Shown here piece by piece: positions 44,565 to 57,400 of a stretch of DNA of 64,000 nt. Position 1 is the first letter of the stretch, and each line of letters opens with the position of its first letter. A program made the position numbers and the translations under genes. The stretch lies in contig CM067556.1 of NCBI GenBank assembly GCA_034509755.1, forward strand, positions 42,640,045-42,704,044. The letters are read 5' to 3'. The DNA comes from Anisodus tanguticus (taxonomy: Eukaryota > Streptophyta > Magnoliopsida > Solanales > Solanaceae). The notes below the pieces were generated by a model. The model had not been told where the DNA came from and ran no database searches. It worked only from the letters and a program-made list of their open reading frames with translations.

Positions 44565-45420
44565 GATGGCAACACCATTGCCACGATGTCTCGCCCTACT
44601 TTCCCCCACCAATTCCGGTTCTTCCACTGGCACTTTTGACAACCCCCCTCAACGTTCATCGTCTTCTTTTCATCCGGCATTCGCCGTTACCAACATCAAG
44701 AGTTTTATCCCTATAATTCTTGACCAAGAAGACTGTCAATATTCCATGTGGATAGAACTGTTCTATATTCATGCTTGTGCGTACAATGTGCTAGATCATA
44801 TTGATGATTATGTTCTTCGTCCCACCGATGTTGCAGACTCGACATGGCGTCGCTTTGAGGCCATCGTCAAACAGTGGTTATACATCACCATCTCAAAGGA
44901 TTTATTGTGTACTATCATGAAAACATGTGCTACGGCACGTGAACTCTGGGTACGATTAGAAGAATTTTTCAAGATAATAAAAATACTCAGATCGTGTATT
45001 TGGAAGAGCAATTTAACAATACGCGTCTCGAGAATTTTACCAACATGTCCGAATATTGTAAATAACAGAAACTCATAGCCGACCAACTTTCCAATGTAGG
45101 GACATCTGTTTTAGAAACCAAGATGGTACTTCAACTAGTTGTTGGTTTAACGAAAGGTGAATATGATACACTTGCGACAATGATTCAATAGGCCGACCTA
45201 CTACCAAGTTTTAACAAAGCGCGTTCACAACTTTTGTTGGAAGAGACCCGCCGTACTAAACAAGAGGAGCACAATCAGAAGGTATTAACCATTGAAAGCA
45301 TAACACCACCGACGACCAACACCACCCAGCCACCACCGCCAGACCACCAGCAGCAGTAGTCCCGCGGCGACGGACATGGCGGCAGAGGTCATGGTAGCAA
45401 CAACAAAGGGAAGGGCCGCG
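44565..45420 (+). pseudogene. Copia gag of E
   Basis: ATG at 44565 (MATPLPRCLALLSPTNSGSS); a Ser/Thr/Pro-rich start is followed by NIKSFIPIILDQEDCQYSMW and LFYIHACAYNVLDHID, the retrotransposon gag domain (about residues 45-85), then WRRFEAIVKQWLYITISKDL. A frameshift near 44980 moves the coding frame; it resumes with NMSEYCK-type sequence and LVVGLTKGEYDTLAT, ending with a glycine/arginine-rich region around 45360-45410. An in-frame TAG occurs at about 45189. Gag would assemble particles around element RNA. Confidence 0.7.
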
Positions 45421-45431
45421 ACAAGGGCCAA

Positions 45432-45800
45432 ATGAACCAACAGCCAGGCCCAAACCCTGCTCCCTACTTTCAGTGGGCTGGACAACCCTCTTGGCCCAAT
45501 ACCAGGAACTGGGCCTCGCCTGCATGCCCCTACCCAACATCAGGGGCCCAATTCCAGCAAGGTTGGCAGCCAGGCCTCTTGGGCTACGCCCCAGCCAACC
45601 GGCAGGCCCACCAACAACAGGCACATCTGGTTGCAGCCCATCAACACCCGCAAGTCAGCAGCCTGGCCCCCACCGATTTGGGCCAGGCTTTCAACACCGT
45701 GAACCTTCAACAACCCGACGATAATTGGTACATGGACACCGGAGCCACATCTCACATCACCCGGTCGTCAGGTAATTTATCTCAAATGTTTCGGTTATAA
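45432..45800 (+). pseudogene. Gag tail and protease start of E
   Basis: A 122-codon frame: a Pro/Gln/Ala-rich tail (NQQPGPNPAPYFQW, HQQQAHLVAAHQHP), then DNWYMDTGATSHITRSSGN (about residues 95-113) with the D-T-G protease triad. It stops at 45798-45800 (TAA). The zinc knuckle often found before the protease is absent, as is usual for this type of element. The minus-strand frames at 45256-45755 are shadows. Confidence 0.7.
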
Positions 45801-47100
45801 TGTCCTCAATTTATTACTGTTGGCAATTTTCATCGCATTCCGATTGAAGGTTACGGTAACAGACATACCAAACATCCCCACCCGCCTTTCTCTCTAAATC
45901 ACGTCCTTTACACCTCTAACATCATTAAAAACTTAATCTCTGTTAGAGAATTCACTCGCAATAATTCTGTGTCTGTCGAATTTGACCCTTTTGGTTTTTC
46001 TGTGAAGGATCTCAATACGGAGAAAATTCTTACACGCTGTAATAGTGTGGGAGACCTCTACCCCTTCACTCAATATTCTGATGTCAGACCGCAATCACCT
46101 CTATCCCTTGTGGCTATCTCTCCGTCAACTTGGCACAACATACTCGGACACCCCGGAGACCCTGTTTTAATTTTCTTAAGACTACTAAGCGTATTCAATG
46201 TAATAATGGGAAACTTGCCCAACACTATTTTTCTTGCCCACTTGGCAAGCATACTCGTCTTCCATTTATGTCATCCAACAATGTTACTTTTTTTCCTTTT
46301 GATATTGTTCATGCTGATTTGTGGACATATCCGGTTGTTAGCTCTTTGGGTCACAAATTTTATCTAGTATTCTTAGATGATTTTCACATTTTGTCTGGAT
46401 TTACCCACTGAAATTTAAATCTGAAGTCTTTGCCAAGTTCCTTGAATTTAAAAAATTCATTAAAACACAGTTTGAAAAATCTATAAAATCTTTCCAATGT
46501 GATAATGGACGTGAATTCAATAATTCGGCATTTCACAATTTTTGCTCTAAACAAGGCATGGTTTTCCATTTTTCCTGTCCCTATACTTCCTCCCAAAATG
46601 GAAAGGTTAAACGAATTATACGTACCATCAATAACATGGTTCACACCTTTCTGTTTCATGCCTGTCTTCCACCGCCTTTTTGGGTCTTTGTTGTTAAAAT
46701 GGTAGAATCCCTCCTTAATATTTTACCCACTAACACTCTTCAAAACAAGACCCCCACCAAAATTTTATACCGTAGGATCCCGTCCTATGACCAACTCAGA
46801 ATTTTTGGTTGCCTATGCTACCCCAATCTGGCCTCCACTGCCCCTCACAAATTAGCACCATGAACTACGCTCTGTGTCTTCGTTGGTCTCGCATCTAATC
46901 ATAGGGGTTACCTGTTCTATGACCTGTCCACTCATAAAATCATTATCTCCAACCACGTCATATTTGACGAGACGTGTTTTCCATTTTCCAATCTTCGGAA
47001 ATTTCAAACCACGGACTACACATTTCTTGATGAGACAGATCTATCCCCGCCAGTCAAATCACTGTTCCAACTTTCGTCCACTGTTCACGCGTCAACGTCA
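45801..47100 (+). pseudogene. Integrase of E, frameshifted, third acidic residue lost
   Basis: The protease tail and GAG-pre-integrase domain (STWHNILGHPGDPVL) are in the frame at 45969-46367. After a frameshift the zinc-binding remainder and HADLW with VFLDDF follow (46130-46411). After a further break, FQCDNGREFNNSAF is at about 46491-46530, then SSQNGKVKRIIRTINNM (46590-46640). Two catalytic aspartates are present, but the position normally held by glutamate in the NG..ER motif is lysine. The tail has WVFVVKMVESLLNILP and IFGCLCYP. Confidence 0.7.
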
Positions 47101-47491
47101 TAGGCGCCGGTGGTCTCACCTCCACCAGTGACCATCACCGATGATGTCCATGCACCCCAGAGGTCCCCATCTCACATTCCCACGGTCGAACAACCACCAA
47201 ACCACCAAACACCCGATCGGTTGTCCAGAAACCCTCTAGCCGGCACCTCACCGACCCACACTCACATCGGAAACATGCAACCACTACCAACGCCTCTACT
47301 TCCAAGCTCCACTACCTCGCCACATAACCTACCAACACTGACAACCAACCAATACCCCAACCAGTCTCCTCAACCACCCATCATCGGCGACTTCCAGAAA
47401 CTGAAATCGACTACTGACCCCGAAACCTAGCTGCCACTGACCACACCCAATATAAACCACACACCACTGCCTACCTATCGTATGGAAACTC

Positions 47492-49057
47492 ATGCCTAAC
47501 ACGGGATTTTCAAACCTAAGGTTCACTTCAACCTCTCCACACAAACCATATCACCCATTCCCAAAAAATCCAAAACTAGCCAAACTAGACCCTAATTGGG
47601 ATATGACCATGTGTGAGGAATTTAATACTTTAACCAAGCAGATTAGTTGGGATTTGGTACCTAGACCAGACGATGTGAATGTTATCCGGTGTATGTGGCT
47701 ATTTCATCACAAGTTCAGAGACAATGATGACTTGGAGCAGTATAAGGCAAGACTGGTTGCTAATGGCACTAATCAGCAGGAGGGTATTGATTGTGGTGAG
47801 ACATTCAGTCCGGTTGTTAAATCGGCTACTATTTATATTGTTCTCAGTATTGCTATGGGCAAGCATTGGCCGATTCATCAACTTGATGTCAAGAATGCAT
47901 TTCTTCATGGGGATTTGAAAGAAACTGTGTACATGCATCAGCCCCCCGGCTTTGTTTATCCGGCAGTCCTGCAGTATGTATGTCGTCTCAGGAAGTCCTT
48001 GTATGGCTTGAAGCAGGCACCCCGCGCTTGGTATGATCGCTTTGCCAGGTATATTATGCAGATCAGATTTATATGTAGCAGGTGTGATAACTCTCTCTTC
48101 ACTTTTCATCGAGGTAGCAGCACTGCTTATTTGCTATTATATGTGGATGACATTGTTCTTATTGCCTCCTCTGACGGTTTGAAGAATGAAATCATTGCTC
48201 TACTCAAAACTGAATTTGCTATGACTTATTTGGGCAAGCTGAGTTATTTCTTGGGTATATCCGTGACCAGATCTGCAGCTACTATGTTTCTGTATCAGCT
48301 AAAATATACGGAAGAGATAGTGTACAGGGCTAAGATGGCAAATTGTAAAATTATGCCAACTCCGGTTGACTCGAAATCCAAGCTTAGTGCCAATGATGGT
48401 GTGCCAGTTTCTGAGCCCACCCTATATCGTAGTCTTGCAGATACCCTTCATTATCTTACATTCACTAGGCATGATATTGCATATGCCGTTCAGCAGGTGT
48501 GTCTGTTTATGCATGCCCCGTGAGAATCCCATTTTGCTGCCCTCAAGCGTATTATCAGATACATTAAGGGCACACTTGACTTTGGACTGCATCTCTACCC
48601 CTCTGCACTAACCACGTTGCTCTCCTACACTGATGCAGATTGGGCAGGATGCCCAGACACACGTCGCTCCACCTCGGGCTACTGTGTATTTCTTGGGGAT
48701 AATCTTATTTCATGGTCCGCCAAGCGGCAGGCCACACTATCCCATTCGAGTGGTGAAGCAAAGTATCGCGGAGTTGCTAATGTCATTGCTGAGATCTGTT
48801 GGCTCCGAAATCTTCTTTTGGAGCTCCAGTGTCCACTGCGAAAGGCGTCTATAGTCTACTGTGACAACATATATGTCATCTATATGTCTCACAATCCTGT
48901 CCAACATCAGCGAACCAAGCATATCGAGATGGATATTCACTTTGTGCGTGAGAAGGTCGCCCTTAATCAAGTCAAAATATTACACGTGCCTTCCTCCTAT
49001 CAGTATGCAGATATTTTCACAAAGGGACTACCGAGACAACTATTCATCGACTTCTGA
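47492..49057 (+). pseudogene. Reverse transcriptase-RNase H of E, one in-frame stop
   Basis: A single frame of 522 codons broken by one TGA at 48521-48523 (after MHAP). RT motifs in order: YKARLVANGTNQQEG, HQLDVKNAFLHGDL, RKSLYGLKQAPRAWYDRF, YVDDIVLIA (active site), LGKLSYFLGI. RNase H follows with YTDADWAGCPDTRRSTSGY, SWSAKRQATLSHSSGEAKYR (one catalytic Glu kept) and ADIFTKGLP at the end. Apart from the stop it looks intact, so it decayed recently compared with its integrase. Confidence 0.85.
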
Positions 49058-49102
49058 TCCAGCCTTAGCGTTCGGCCTCCTTCCGCTCCGACTGATGGGG
49101 AG

Positions 49103-49267
49103 TATTAGCGAATATTCTCCGAATATTCACAGTATATTTTGTAATTATGATAGGTGTATATTTTAGGTAACTTAGGATTCTTATTGTATTAGGAATCAAC
49201 TTCTGTACAACTATATATATTGTGATTAATGAAAGGAATCCCGAAGGGAAATTATTCCAATCTTATA
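49103..49267 (+). repeat. 3' LTR of E
   Basis: 165 bp, TATTAGCGAATATTCTCCG...CAATCTTATA; the last two bases are TA where the 5' LTR has CA. Preceded by the polypurine tract GATGGGGAG. Confidence 0.85.
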
Positions 49268-52200
49268 ACAGGAGTTCTAGCTGCTTTTCAAACAAAACTA
49301 GGATTATATTGAAAATATGAGTTGAGGTAACTATGGCTATTGCCCGTTGTTCAGGAAGACTATATAACTTCTATGATCCAACAAATGCCTCCAAATGGCG
49401 AATATCCACTCACGTAAATTCATGCATTTTTATGCATCACAAAAGAGATTTTATTGGGATAATAAAGATATGACAACTCTGCAGTGAGAAAAAAAATCAG
49501 AATTGGAAGATAAAAGAGGAGGCAAACTCAATGAACAGTCTCATATGAATGAAATAGATTCACAGAAATAGGAAGATGCACCAGATAACCTTAACATCCT
49601 TAACAAAAATAGCCTAAAAGTTGGAAGAACAATTCCACGGGGTTGCAAATTCAGACTTATCAGCCTATGACACACCATTTTTTGAGATTCTAAAGTAGAT
49701 CAATCATCAAATATTCAACATTAGTTTTGGCAGCAACAAGCATGGGATCCCTAACAGTTCGATATTCATGAAACAAAAAAATCGACTGATAGCCACACGC
49801 TGTAATTAAGAATGGGAGGATTCTTTATCTAGTTACCCTCCAAGCTTTAAGAATTTGCACAAAGATCAAGAAAGATCCTAAAGTTGGTGAAAATCACACA
49901 TTCCGGCGAATTCACTAGCGAAATCTATCTGGAACCAGGAGCAAATGAATGCCATGGTATAAGTTATAGGTGCAAGTTGGAAATCACTGGGCTCTCCCTT
50001 TTGTCATGCAATGGAAGAGAAGGCGAAGAGAGAGAGGTCTGTGATGGTCAAAACAGCAAAAGATAAGGCTAGAGATGAGTGATTTGCTCCTGTCAACTGT
50101 CAAACCAGTGACTACAACAAGACGATGTAAATCAAGTAAGGACTCAGAAAGAGAGGTGGATTTTAAAACTCATCCCACTTTTTCAGAATCATGATCATCA
50201 TCACTATATCACTGAAGAACAAATGCAAAGTGTGCAAAGCTATGTCTTGCAATACTCAATGCACAGCCGTACCAGTTTCCCTCACCTCAAGTTAGCGATA
50301 ATCATTTTCCTATACTCTTGCCGACAACAGTTGATATCTGAGAAGTAGTTGAATATATAGTTTTCTTGAGTCTTTAACATAGTTAGTTCCTTCGTTGGTA
50401 AAAGAGCTGAATATGATGTTTTTGTTCTTATCACGAGGAAAAGAGATCCCAGAATATCCTGCCTCTTGTGCCCTCATTCTCAGCTGTTAATTTTAGTTAT
50501 AACCTTCTTTGGGTCCTTACTTCATAAATACATCAACAGGCCTTCTAATTTCCCCCTGATATGATAGCATGTTGCCAGCTACATATTGGGGTTCCTTTCC
50601 CATCTTCGCCAGAATAGCTAACTAGCATAGTAACTATGTATTGTGGGCATACCTATCAAAAACAAAAAGTATCTTGGGCATATCACCAAATGAGAAGAGC
50701 TTAATGGTCCTCAATGCATTCTACCTAAAAACTTAAACATCTTGTGATCTTGACAATCTGTCATGTTATAAAATGGATTTTTTTTCAAAACAGTCCACTG
50801 GTATAACCAAGCGTTGTTTTAATTTATTTTAATGAAAAATAGGGGGAAAAATTAATGTTCAAACGGGCCCTTCATAACTTCGTATTTTCATTATTATACT
50901 CCTTTAAGCCATCTCTTTCAGAACAATTACTCAAAAGTAAATTTCGACCACACAATTCAAACAGCTTTTCTCCTGTGGTGATATGCCCACAATACTTCAG
51001 TTACTGTGCTAGTTAGGTATTCTGCTTCAGTTTTCTTACTTCCTGTTGTTGTTACTGCGTATGTTTCATAAATGTTGTGTTTATGCTTTACTTGAGCCGG
51101 GTGTCTATCCGAAACAACCTTTCTACCTGCACAACGTAGGGGTAAGGTCAGTGTACACTCCCCTCCCTAGACTCAACTTGTGGAATTACACTGGATATGT
51201 CGTTGTTGTATACTGAGCAAATCTTGTGATATCCAGAGATTTTAGTTGGAGGAATTGTTCACATGTTAATGGTTCCTCTAGAGGACCTTAAACCTATGAC
51301 TTCTCTTGTCTATTCAGTTGAAGCCCAAAGGAACAAGTTAAAAGAAAATGATCAATCAGTGAAGAGAAGATGCCAATCTATTGCATGACAGACAATACCA
51401 GAACTTCAACCATTGTAAGAGGTTTCATGATAATAAAGAAGTACAAGAGAATTTGATGGGTTCTTAGCTGAACTAAACTAGTGTAATCAGGTGCTATGCA
51501 AAATAGAAGCCAAACCATTTGCATTCTGATAGTCAATTCAATAACAACTAAACTATGAACCCTATATATTTGTTTTGCTCGATCAATTTTGAGCTATTTT
51601 GTTCCACTACTCAACAATTTGTCTTTTACAACATATAGGGATTCTTTACTAGGAATTCTTTACATCTCATATTGATCCTTACAATCATATAATCCATAAC
51701 CAAATTTTAAAAAACTCCCAACTAAAAAGTATCACCTAAGCAGATACTTTGTTCCCAATGTATTATGTTCCTCCCTAAATTGGACGGATTTGGGGATCGG
51801 TTTTTTGAAACAACCTCTTCCAGTTTTCTCATCCCCATTTAAAACCATCAATCATCACGGTGTGATACCAACAAAGAAGTGTCATTCTAATAACCAATGC
51901 CAGAACAGATCAAGCATTATGCAACTGCAATCAAAAGACCAGAACTAATGCTCTCGAAGAAAGACATATGTTGCGACAACACACCCTAACACAAAGCTCC
52001 TATATGATAGGATAACATATCATTACCCGGTTTTTGTCACACATGAAAACTATATCATTTAAATCCCATGTATAATTTAAATTATGTTTTATCTTTAACA
52101 TCACTGAGATGATTAGCATAATATGACTGCCACCAATAGGTGGAATTCAAGAAGACATAAATAGGTGCAGCACTATTAAGTCAATGAGTTTAGAGAAGTA

Positions 52201-52570
52201 TAAAGGATTGCTCATAAGTTTCAGGAGGAAATGAAATCAATCAGCAGTATATTCAGCTTATAAGGAGTTTTCCTTGGTCTGCACAACCATTCTTATCTTC
52301 TTGTAATAAATCAGGTAAAGATTTAGAAATGTCTTATGAATGAAACAACATAGTATCAGTTCAAAGACACATAGAAAGAAGTCTAAGTTTCAGACTAAAC
52401 CACTTATTGATTATATCAACAAAATTAAGTTCAAGAACAAAAAACATGAAAGAACCAAAAGTACACATATCTAACTAATATAGAGCTCCAGTAAATTTTC
52501 CTTCTTTTAAACCTTTCACTGGTAAAAGAGAATTTGCATGGGGCAAAAACATCACATTTCCCACCTGATA
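49268..52570. other. Spacer downstream of the minus-strand host gene
   Basis: About 3.3 kb with no convincing gene or large element, except the SINE at 51090-51210. It has ordinary composition and no long frames; the 60-codon frame at 49884-50066 is unsupported. It may include the 3' untranslated region of the broken gene that ends at 52571. Confidence 0.4.
51090..51210 (+). mobile_element. SINE (TS-like, solanaceous), degraded
   Basis: Contains GGGTGTCTATCCGAAACAAC, TACCTGCACAACGTAGGGGT, AAGGTCAGTGTACACTC, TGGAATTACACTGG and ends in GTTGTTGTA. This order and the TTG-repeat tail match the tobacco TS-type SINE family as I know it. The 5' part and duplications are not clear. Confidence 0.7.
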
Positions 52571-52663
52571 TTATCTATTTGATCCGGTGAACACCTCAAA
52601 CAAGCCACAGCAACTCTTCCAGGAAGTTGTTTGCACCGGTCGTGGAGCCAAAGCCACCGGTGG
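52571..52663 (-). pseudogene. Last exon of the broken host gene
   Basis: Phase 0 after a TTTGCAG acceptor: 30 codons, ending CCGLFEVFTGSNR and TAA (52573-52571). The double Cys next to a Trp near the C-terminus could be a membrane-anchoring palmitoylation site; this is a guess. Confidence 0.5.
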
Positions 52664-52677
52664 CTGCAAATAGTTAT

Positions 52678-52953
52678 TTAAAGAAATAATCTCTTGATTA
52701 TTTTCATTAATTAAAAGAGTATATATACAATTTACATCTTTCCATAATAGGAGAATCCTATTCCTATTCTACTCCTAAAACCTTATTCTACTTGAACACT
52801 AACTATACAATTATGGTAATAAAAATATGATAAGTATACAATACTAATTACACCCAAATATTACCTAAACTAATATACACAATCCGACCTCCATATGTAC
52901 CGCAAACCCGAGATATACATATGATATATTGTATATCATATTTATATTTAACA
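52678..52953 (-). mobile_element. Copia solo LTR in the host-gene intron
   Basis: Perfect GTTAT duplications at 52673-52677 and 52954-52958. It is the reverse-oriented relative of the solo LTR at 44024-44323 (shared pieces include AATAAGGTTTTA-type and AATGAAAATAATCAAG-type sequence). One terminus has changed from TG to TT (plus strand). It sits 14 bp from the intron acceptor. Confidence 0.8.
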
Positions 52954-53224
52954 GTTATGTATGAGAAAATTTTTACAAGATTCATCACATAAACAATACA
53001 CTTCAATAAATAAACAATTTGGAGCATATTTTCACTACAATGCATAACTTGAAGCAGTCTTATAACTGAATGAATTACAAAGCAAGAGAAGAATGTAAAA
53101 GGACCTGATGCTCGTAGCATTCACGAATGGTAGTATCTTTTCCATCAACTGTAGGAGCATCGTACGACAGCTCTAGTTTGTCTTCGTCTTCTTTGACCGC
53201 GGAGGCTTTTGCATCTGAAGCTAC

Positions 53225-54430
53225 TGTTGGAATATGTAAAGCAACAACAGGAATAGTAAATAACTATTACAGTGATCGAAAGGATAAACAACAATGAGGA
53301 CAACAACAAGTTGTCAATATTTTGATCTTGAGTGAAACTTCAAATATAGAACTTGTATTCAGAAATACAAGAACATGAACTGCTATACTTGTGGCTTGTA
53401 GATCCGCTGAAAATACGAATGATTAGAGTCCTTCGTCAGTTAAGATAACACATAAAACACTTAGCAACCAATTAAATAAACACAACAACACTGGCTGATT
53501 CGAGAGATGGCTCTCTGTCTTTAAGACAAGATTGCCCCTGTATATCGGCTTTACGGAAGTGTGGACAATAGTCTCCCAAGATGAAATAGCAAACTATCAA
53601 GTGTGCAAAGCCTACACAAATGATCTCAATGAAGAACACGAATAATGAAAATTGCTAAGAGAAGGATTGCTATCAGGAAAATTTGATCTCTTTGTGGTGT
53701 TGTGAACTTGTTTTTCTGTTCATAAGCTCATCTATATGTGTGTCCTCTATAGAATTGAGCCAAGGCTTCAATTTATAGGTGTGCAAGATGGCCTCTTCAA
53801 GTGCCCCACAATGGCAATCAATTGCCATGTAATGGATGACATTTAACCCCCAAGTAATGCAACAATATAATGGTCCAAGTAATGGCCATTATTGGGTGGT
53901 TTCAAAGCCATTGAAGCCCCCTCAACAGCCAAGTCTTTTGGGATTCCGTCGAGCAGTCACTGCCAATGAAGCGCCACGGCGTTGTAGCATTTAGCATCGC
54001 GGCGCTGCAGCATTTAGCGTTGCGGTGCTGCAGCATTTAGCGTCGCGGCTCCAGAAAGCCGACAAAACTTACTGCCAGTCACGCGCTGCTAGGGGGAACC
54101 GCGGCACTCCGGTGCCGCGGTCCAGTCCGAGAGGCGCTGCGGCCCTTCTCGACTCCGCGGCCCTTTTTCCGACCCGTTCCATCTTACAGCTCGCACAATC
54201 CTTCCTTCATTTACCAATGTGGAACACTTGTTATTCATCCAATAACCATCCATCATTCTATGTCTCAAACATTTCACTTACGTACCAATATCTCTTTCAT
54301 TAACGATATTTACGATACTTGGCACTAAGATTACACGTGTGTAGAAATGACATCTCCAACGTGCAGGGCCTAATTGTTCGAGTCATAAATAACGGGATAA
54401 ACTTAATTCCACATTAGTAAATTTCCAACA
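53225..54430 (-). repeat. 3' LTR of element C (minus strand)
   Basis: 1,206 bp, about 70 bp longer than the 5' LTR because of a repeat near 53970-54055. It keeps CAATCTTGTCTTAAA on the minus strand (plus-strand 53520-53534). The polypurine tract (minus-strand AAGAGGGGAT) lies at 54431-54440. Confidence 0.85.
53970..54055. repeat. GC-rich tandem repeat unique to the C 3' LTR
   Basis: Three units of about 23-24 bp around GCTGCAGCATTTAGCGTCGC, with variants. The corresponding place in the C 5' LTR (about 59500-59530) has no such repeat. Confidence 0.7.
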
Positions 54431-57400
54431 ATCCCCTCTTGAAAGAGATTTTGGTGCACACACAATGTGCCTACTTTTAGAAATCTTTCAACGAAAAGAT
54501 ATTGCATCAGGAGAGGTAGCTTCCACTTTGAACCTTCCTAGTTGAATACCATCGGACTTACTTACTGCGCGGTGAATGTGATGTCTTGAATCGTCAGTGT
54601 TTAATGTAAGCCAAGACAACGGTACGAACACAATACCTCCCATTTATTTATTTCTTCTTTTGTTCTGTCTGTTGTGGCCGTCGACACACTTGGTTCTTAA
54701 GTGCGTTCATTTGAGGTGGCCTATCCTCGCACTTAAATAGGTGATCTCCTACAAGGTATCCTACTATACCCCACTTCACAAGTGTTAGGAATCATTAAAA
54801 GTTTCCCCAACCTTAACCTCAACCGTTTGAGGATCGTTAAAGGTTTGGAAACTTAACCTCTACCCACCATGCAGGTAGCACCTTAATGTCTATCGCTGGA
54901 ACGACTTTGGATTCATGTTTCTTTGGGGAAATCATCATCCGAAGTGCTCTTGCTTCCACCGAAGCGCTCAACTGAACCTTTTGCAGCTTAGTTTTCCTAT
55001 TGAATCAAATTCTTAGGATCTCCAGTCAGTATGGTTGGGTTACCACCACAAAGGTTTGAATTTTTTGGGTTTTTAAGCCCATTCCCCTAGACAGGCAGAA
55101 CTTTTGATCTCCGGGTAGTCCCTTAGTTAAGGGTCTGCTAAATCCTTTGATTAGTAATCAAGGAAGTGACACCCGTGATGATCAACTGACATATGGTCTC
55201 ATATCTCTGACAGATATGTCCAAATGCCGTCATTCGTGCCCTTCCTAAAGCCGACCAGCTAGCCACAATGTATAACTGCTGAAGGCACGAGTTCTCCCAA
55301 TAAGGGACATCCTCTATGGAGTTGTGAAGTTACTCAAATTCTTTCATGCTTTATTTAAAGCGATAAACTCTGATTCCATCATGAATCAGCCGATGCAAGT
55401 TTGCTTAGAGGATTTTCCAAGACCCTCCATACACATTTACTTGTGGCTTTGGTGTTCTTCATATCTCATATTCAGTTTGCATCACTGTGTTCTCCTAGAA
55501 CCGCTGGACATCTAGAGTACCATAATCCATAGATAAGCGAATATTTCAGATATCGTCATATCCGACTCAATGCCTTCTATCGATCATTTCCAGAATCACG
55601 AGTGAACCTTAGTTCAACTGATCTACTTTGTAAGCCGATACTGGGTCGGTTGTAGTGTGTACAATAGATTGAACTACATGTGACATGCACATATTGCTCC
55701 TTGTATATAGGTGCACCATGATTACAATCAGTTCTATAATTCATATCCATTGGTGGCTTCAACAAGACTGTCACAACTGAGTTTGGAGTTAGACCAGTCC
55801 GTTAGATGTCTTAGAAATCCCAATTCCTAAGATGTCATCTGTGATACCCACACCTTTCATGACTTTTATTTCAATATGACTTCCACTTTCAGACTGTTGA
55901 TTTTTCCAACTGTTGGCTTTCTAACTTCAGATTCAATGTTTCTGTTGTCAGATTCATTGTTTCTGTTTTATCTGAAACTTCCAGAACCAGAATGTAAACA
56001 TTTCAAGGACCAAAGAGAAAGTTCAGGAAGAAGCCCAACAATCCAACAAACTAACTCTGATCCTCCCATTCCAACCCTCTAGTTAGGAAGGCTATTTGAA
56101 CATCCATGCCACGCAAGACTGCAATGACCCTGGATGTTAAGCTATTCACAGGGGAGCACATGTACAAGTAGTCGAGGCCTTATACTCGTCAGTAGATCCA
56201 TCTACTTTGTACTCACTTTTGAGTATCCTCTTTCACAACCCAAAGGTTCTTTTTCGGAGGAAGATCAACCATTACTCAAGTATGGTTTTATATGATGGAA
56301 TCTATTTCTCTCTTTGTAGCTTCTTTCCAAAGCAGCGCTTCTGGAGATGATAATTATTTGTTAATTATCCATGGTTCATTCTCAACCATACAATCTAGAA
56401 GGCCTGGAACAAGTATTTGTCCCCTATTTTCTCCATCTCGGTTCAACATCTAGAATCCCTGAGTTCTGTAGATCTGGAATATTAAGTTTCGGATAGTTAG
56501 CAACTTCTGAGTCCTGTAGATATGGAACATCTAGTTCCGGACAGTCAGGCCCTCGCGGATTCTTGTTAACCTCGAGCAATTACTTCTTTTTCCCTTCTCA
56601 AGGAAAGTTATCTCAAAAGAATTCAACATTCTTTGACACCAAGAGGCGATAAGCACTACTGTTATTTGCATATCCAGTGTATATGCAATTTATAGTCTTA
56701 GGTCCAACTAGACTTGTTTCGGTATTCCAACCTCTACCAAGCCACCCCACATAACAACATTTGTATGTGAGATTCTTTCCATGTTTCACACGGAGAGTTA
56801 TTTTTATCCTTATGCGTAGTTCTGTTGAGAATCGCATTAGCGGTAAGGATTACCTTGCCTCACATATTTTGGGCATATGTCTTTGCGCTTGGCTAACACC
56901 GTTAGACTGAGGTGAGTAATGAGCAGTCATTTAATGAACGATGCTTCACATTCTCCCCCTCTATCACTATGAATTCCTTAATCCGTAGGCTTAGTTGATT
57001 TTCAACTTCTACTTTGTAGCGCTTATCCGCTTCAACAACTTCATCTTTGATTTTCTACAAACAAAGGATGCAATACGTTGTACCATTATCAATGAAGGTC
57101 ACAAAGTACTTGTCTCCCCCCTATATTTTGTACAAACTTCAAATCACCTATGTATGTGTGACCAAGTTCTAGAGGAGTGGTGCTTCTTTCGCTATTCCTT
57201 TGACGGAATGGAAAGGTGATTTTGCCTCTTCGCCTACCTCACATTCATTTTGAGGGTTTATGTCGACAGAAGGCAACAATCTCAACTTCATTAGCTTTTG
57301 AATGACTTTCTATTTAACGTGTCTTAATTTATGATGGCATAGATGCACGGATTACAAATATATCATTCATTTAGCTACAGACATACTGTACCATTCTTAG

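Larger units (their letters stand above)
44005..49267 (+). mobile_element. Short-LTR Copia retrotransposon E (Ale-like), nearly full length
   Basis: 166-bp LTRs (44005-44023 plus 44329-44475; 49103-49267), initiator-Met primer site, gag, protease, integrase, RT, RNase H, polypurine tract GATGGGGAG. The flanks ACGAG and ACAGG are a poor duplication. The LTR starts TATTAG in both copies rather than TG. It is much better preserved than A-D, but frameshifts in gag and integrase and a stop before RNase H make it inactive. Confidence 0.8.

Noticed and set aside
45256..45755. Minus-strand frames of up to 122 codons
   Set aside because: Shadows of the Pro/Gln-rich gag tail of element E on the plus strand.
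49884..50066. 60-codon frame as a small gene
   Set aside because: No homology, no promoter or splice context, and the length is expected by chance.
52848..53120. 90-codon minus-strand frame with hydrophobic stretches
   Set aside because: It spans the solo LTR and the intron of the broken host gene in a frame different from the exon.
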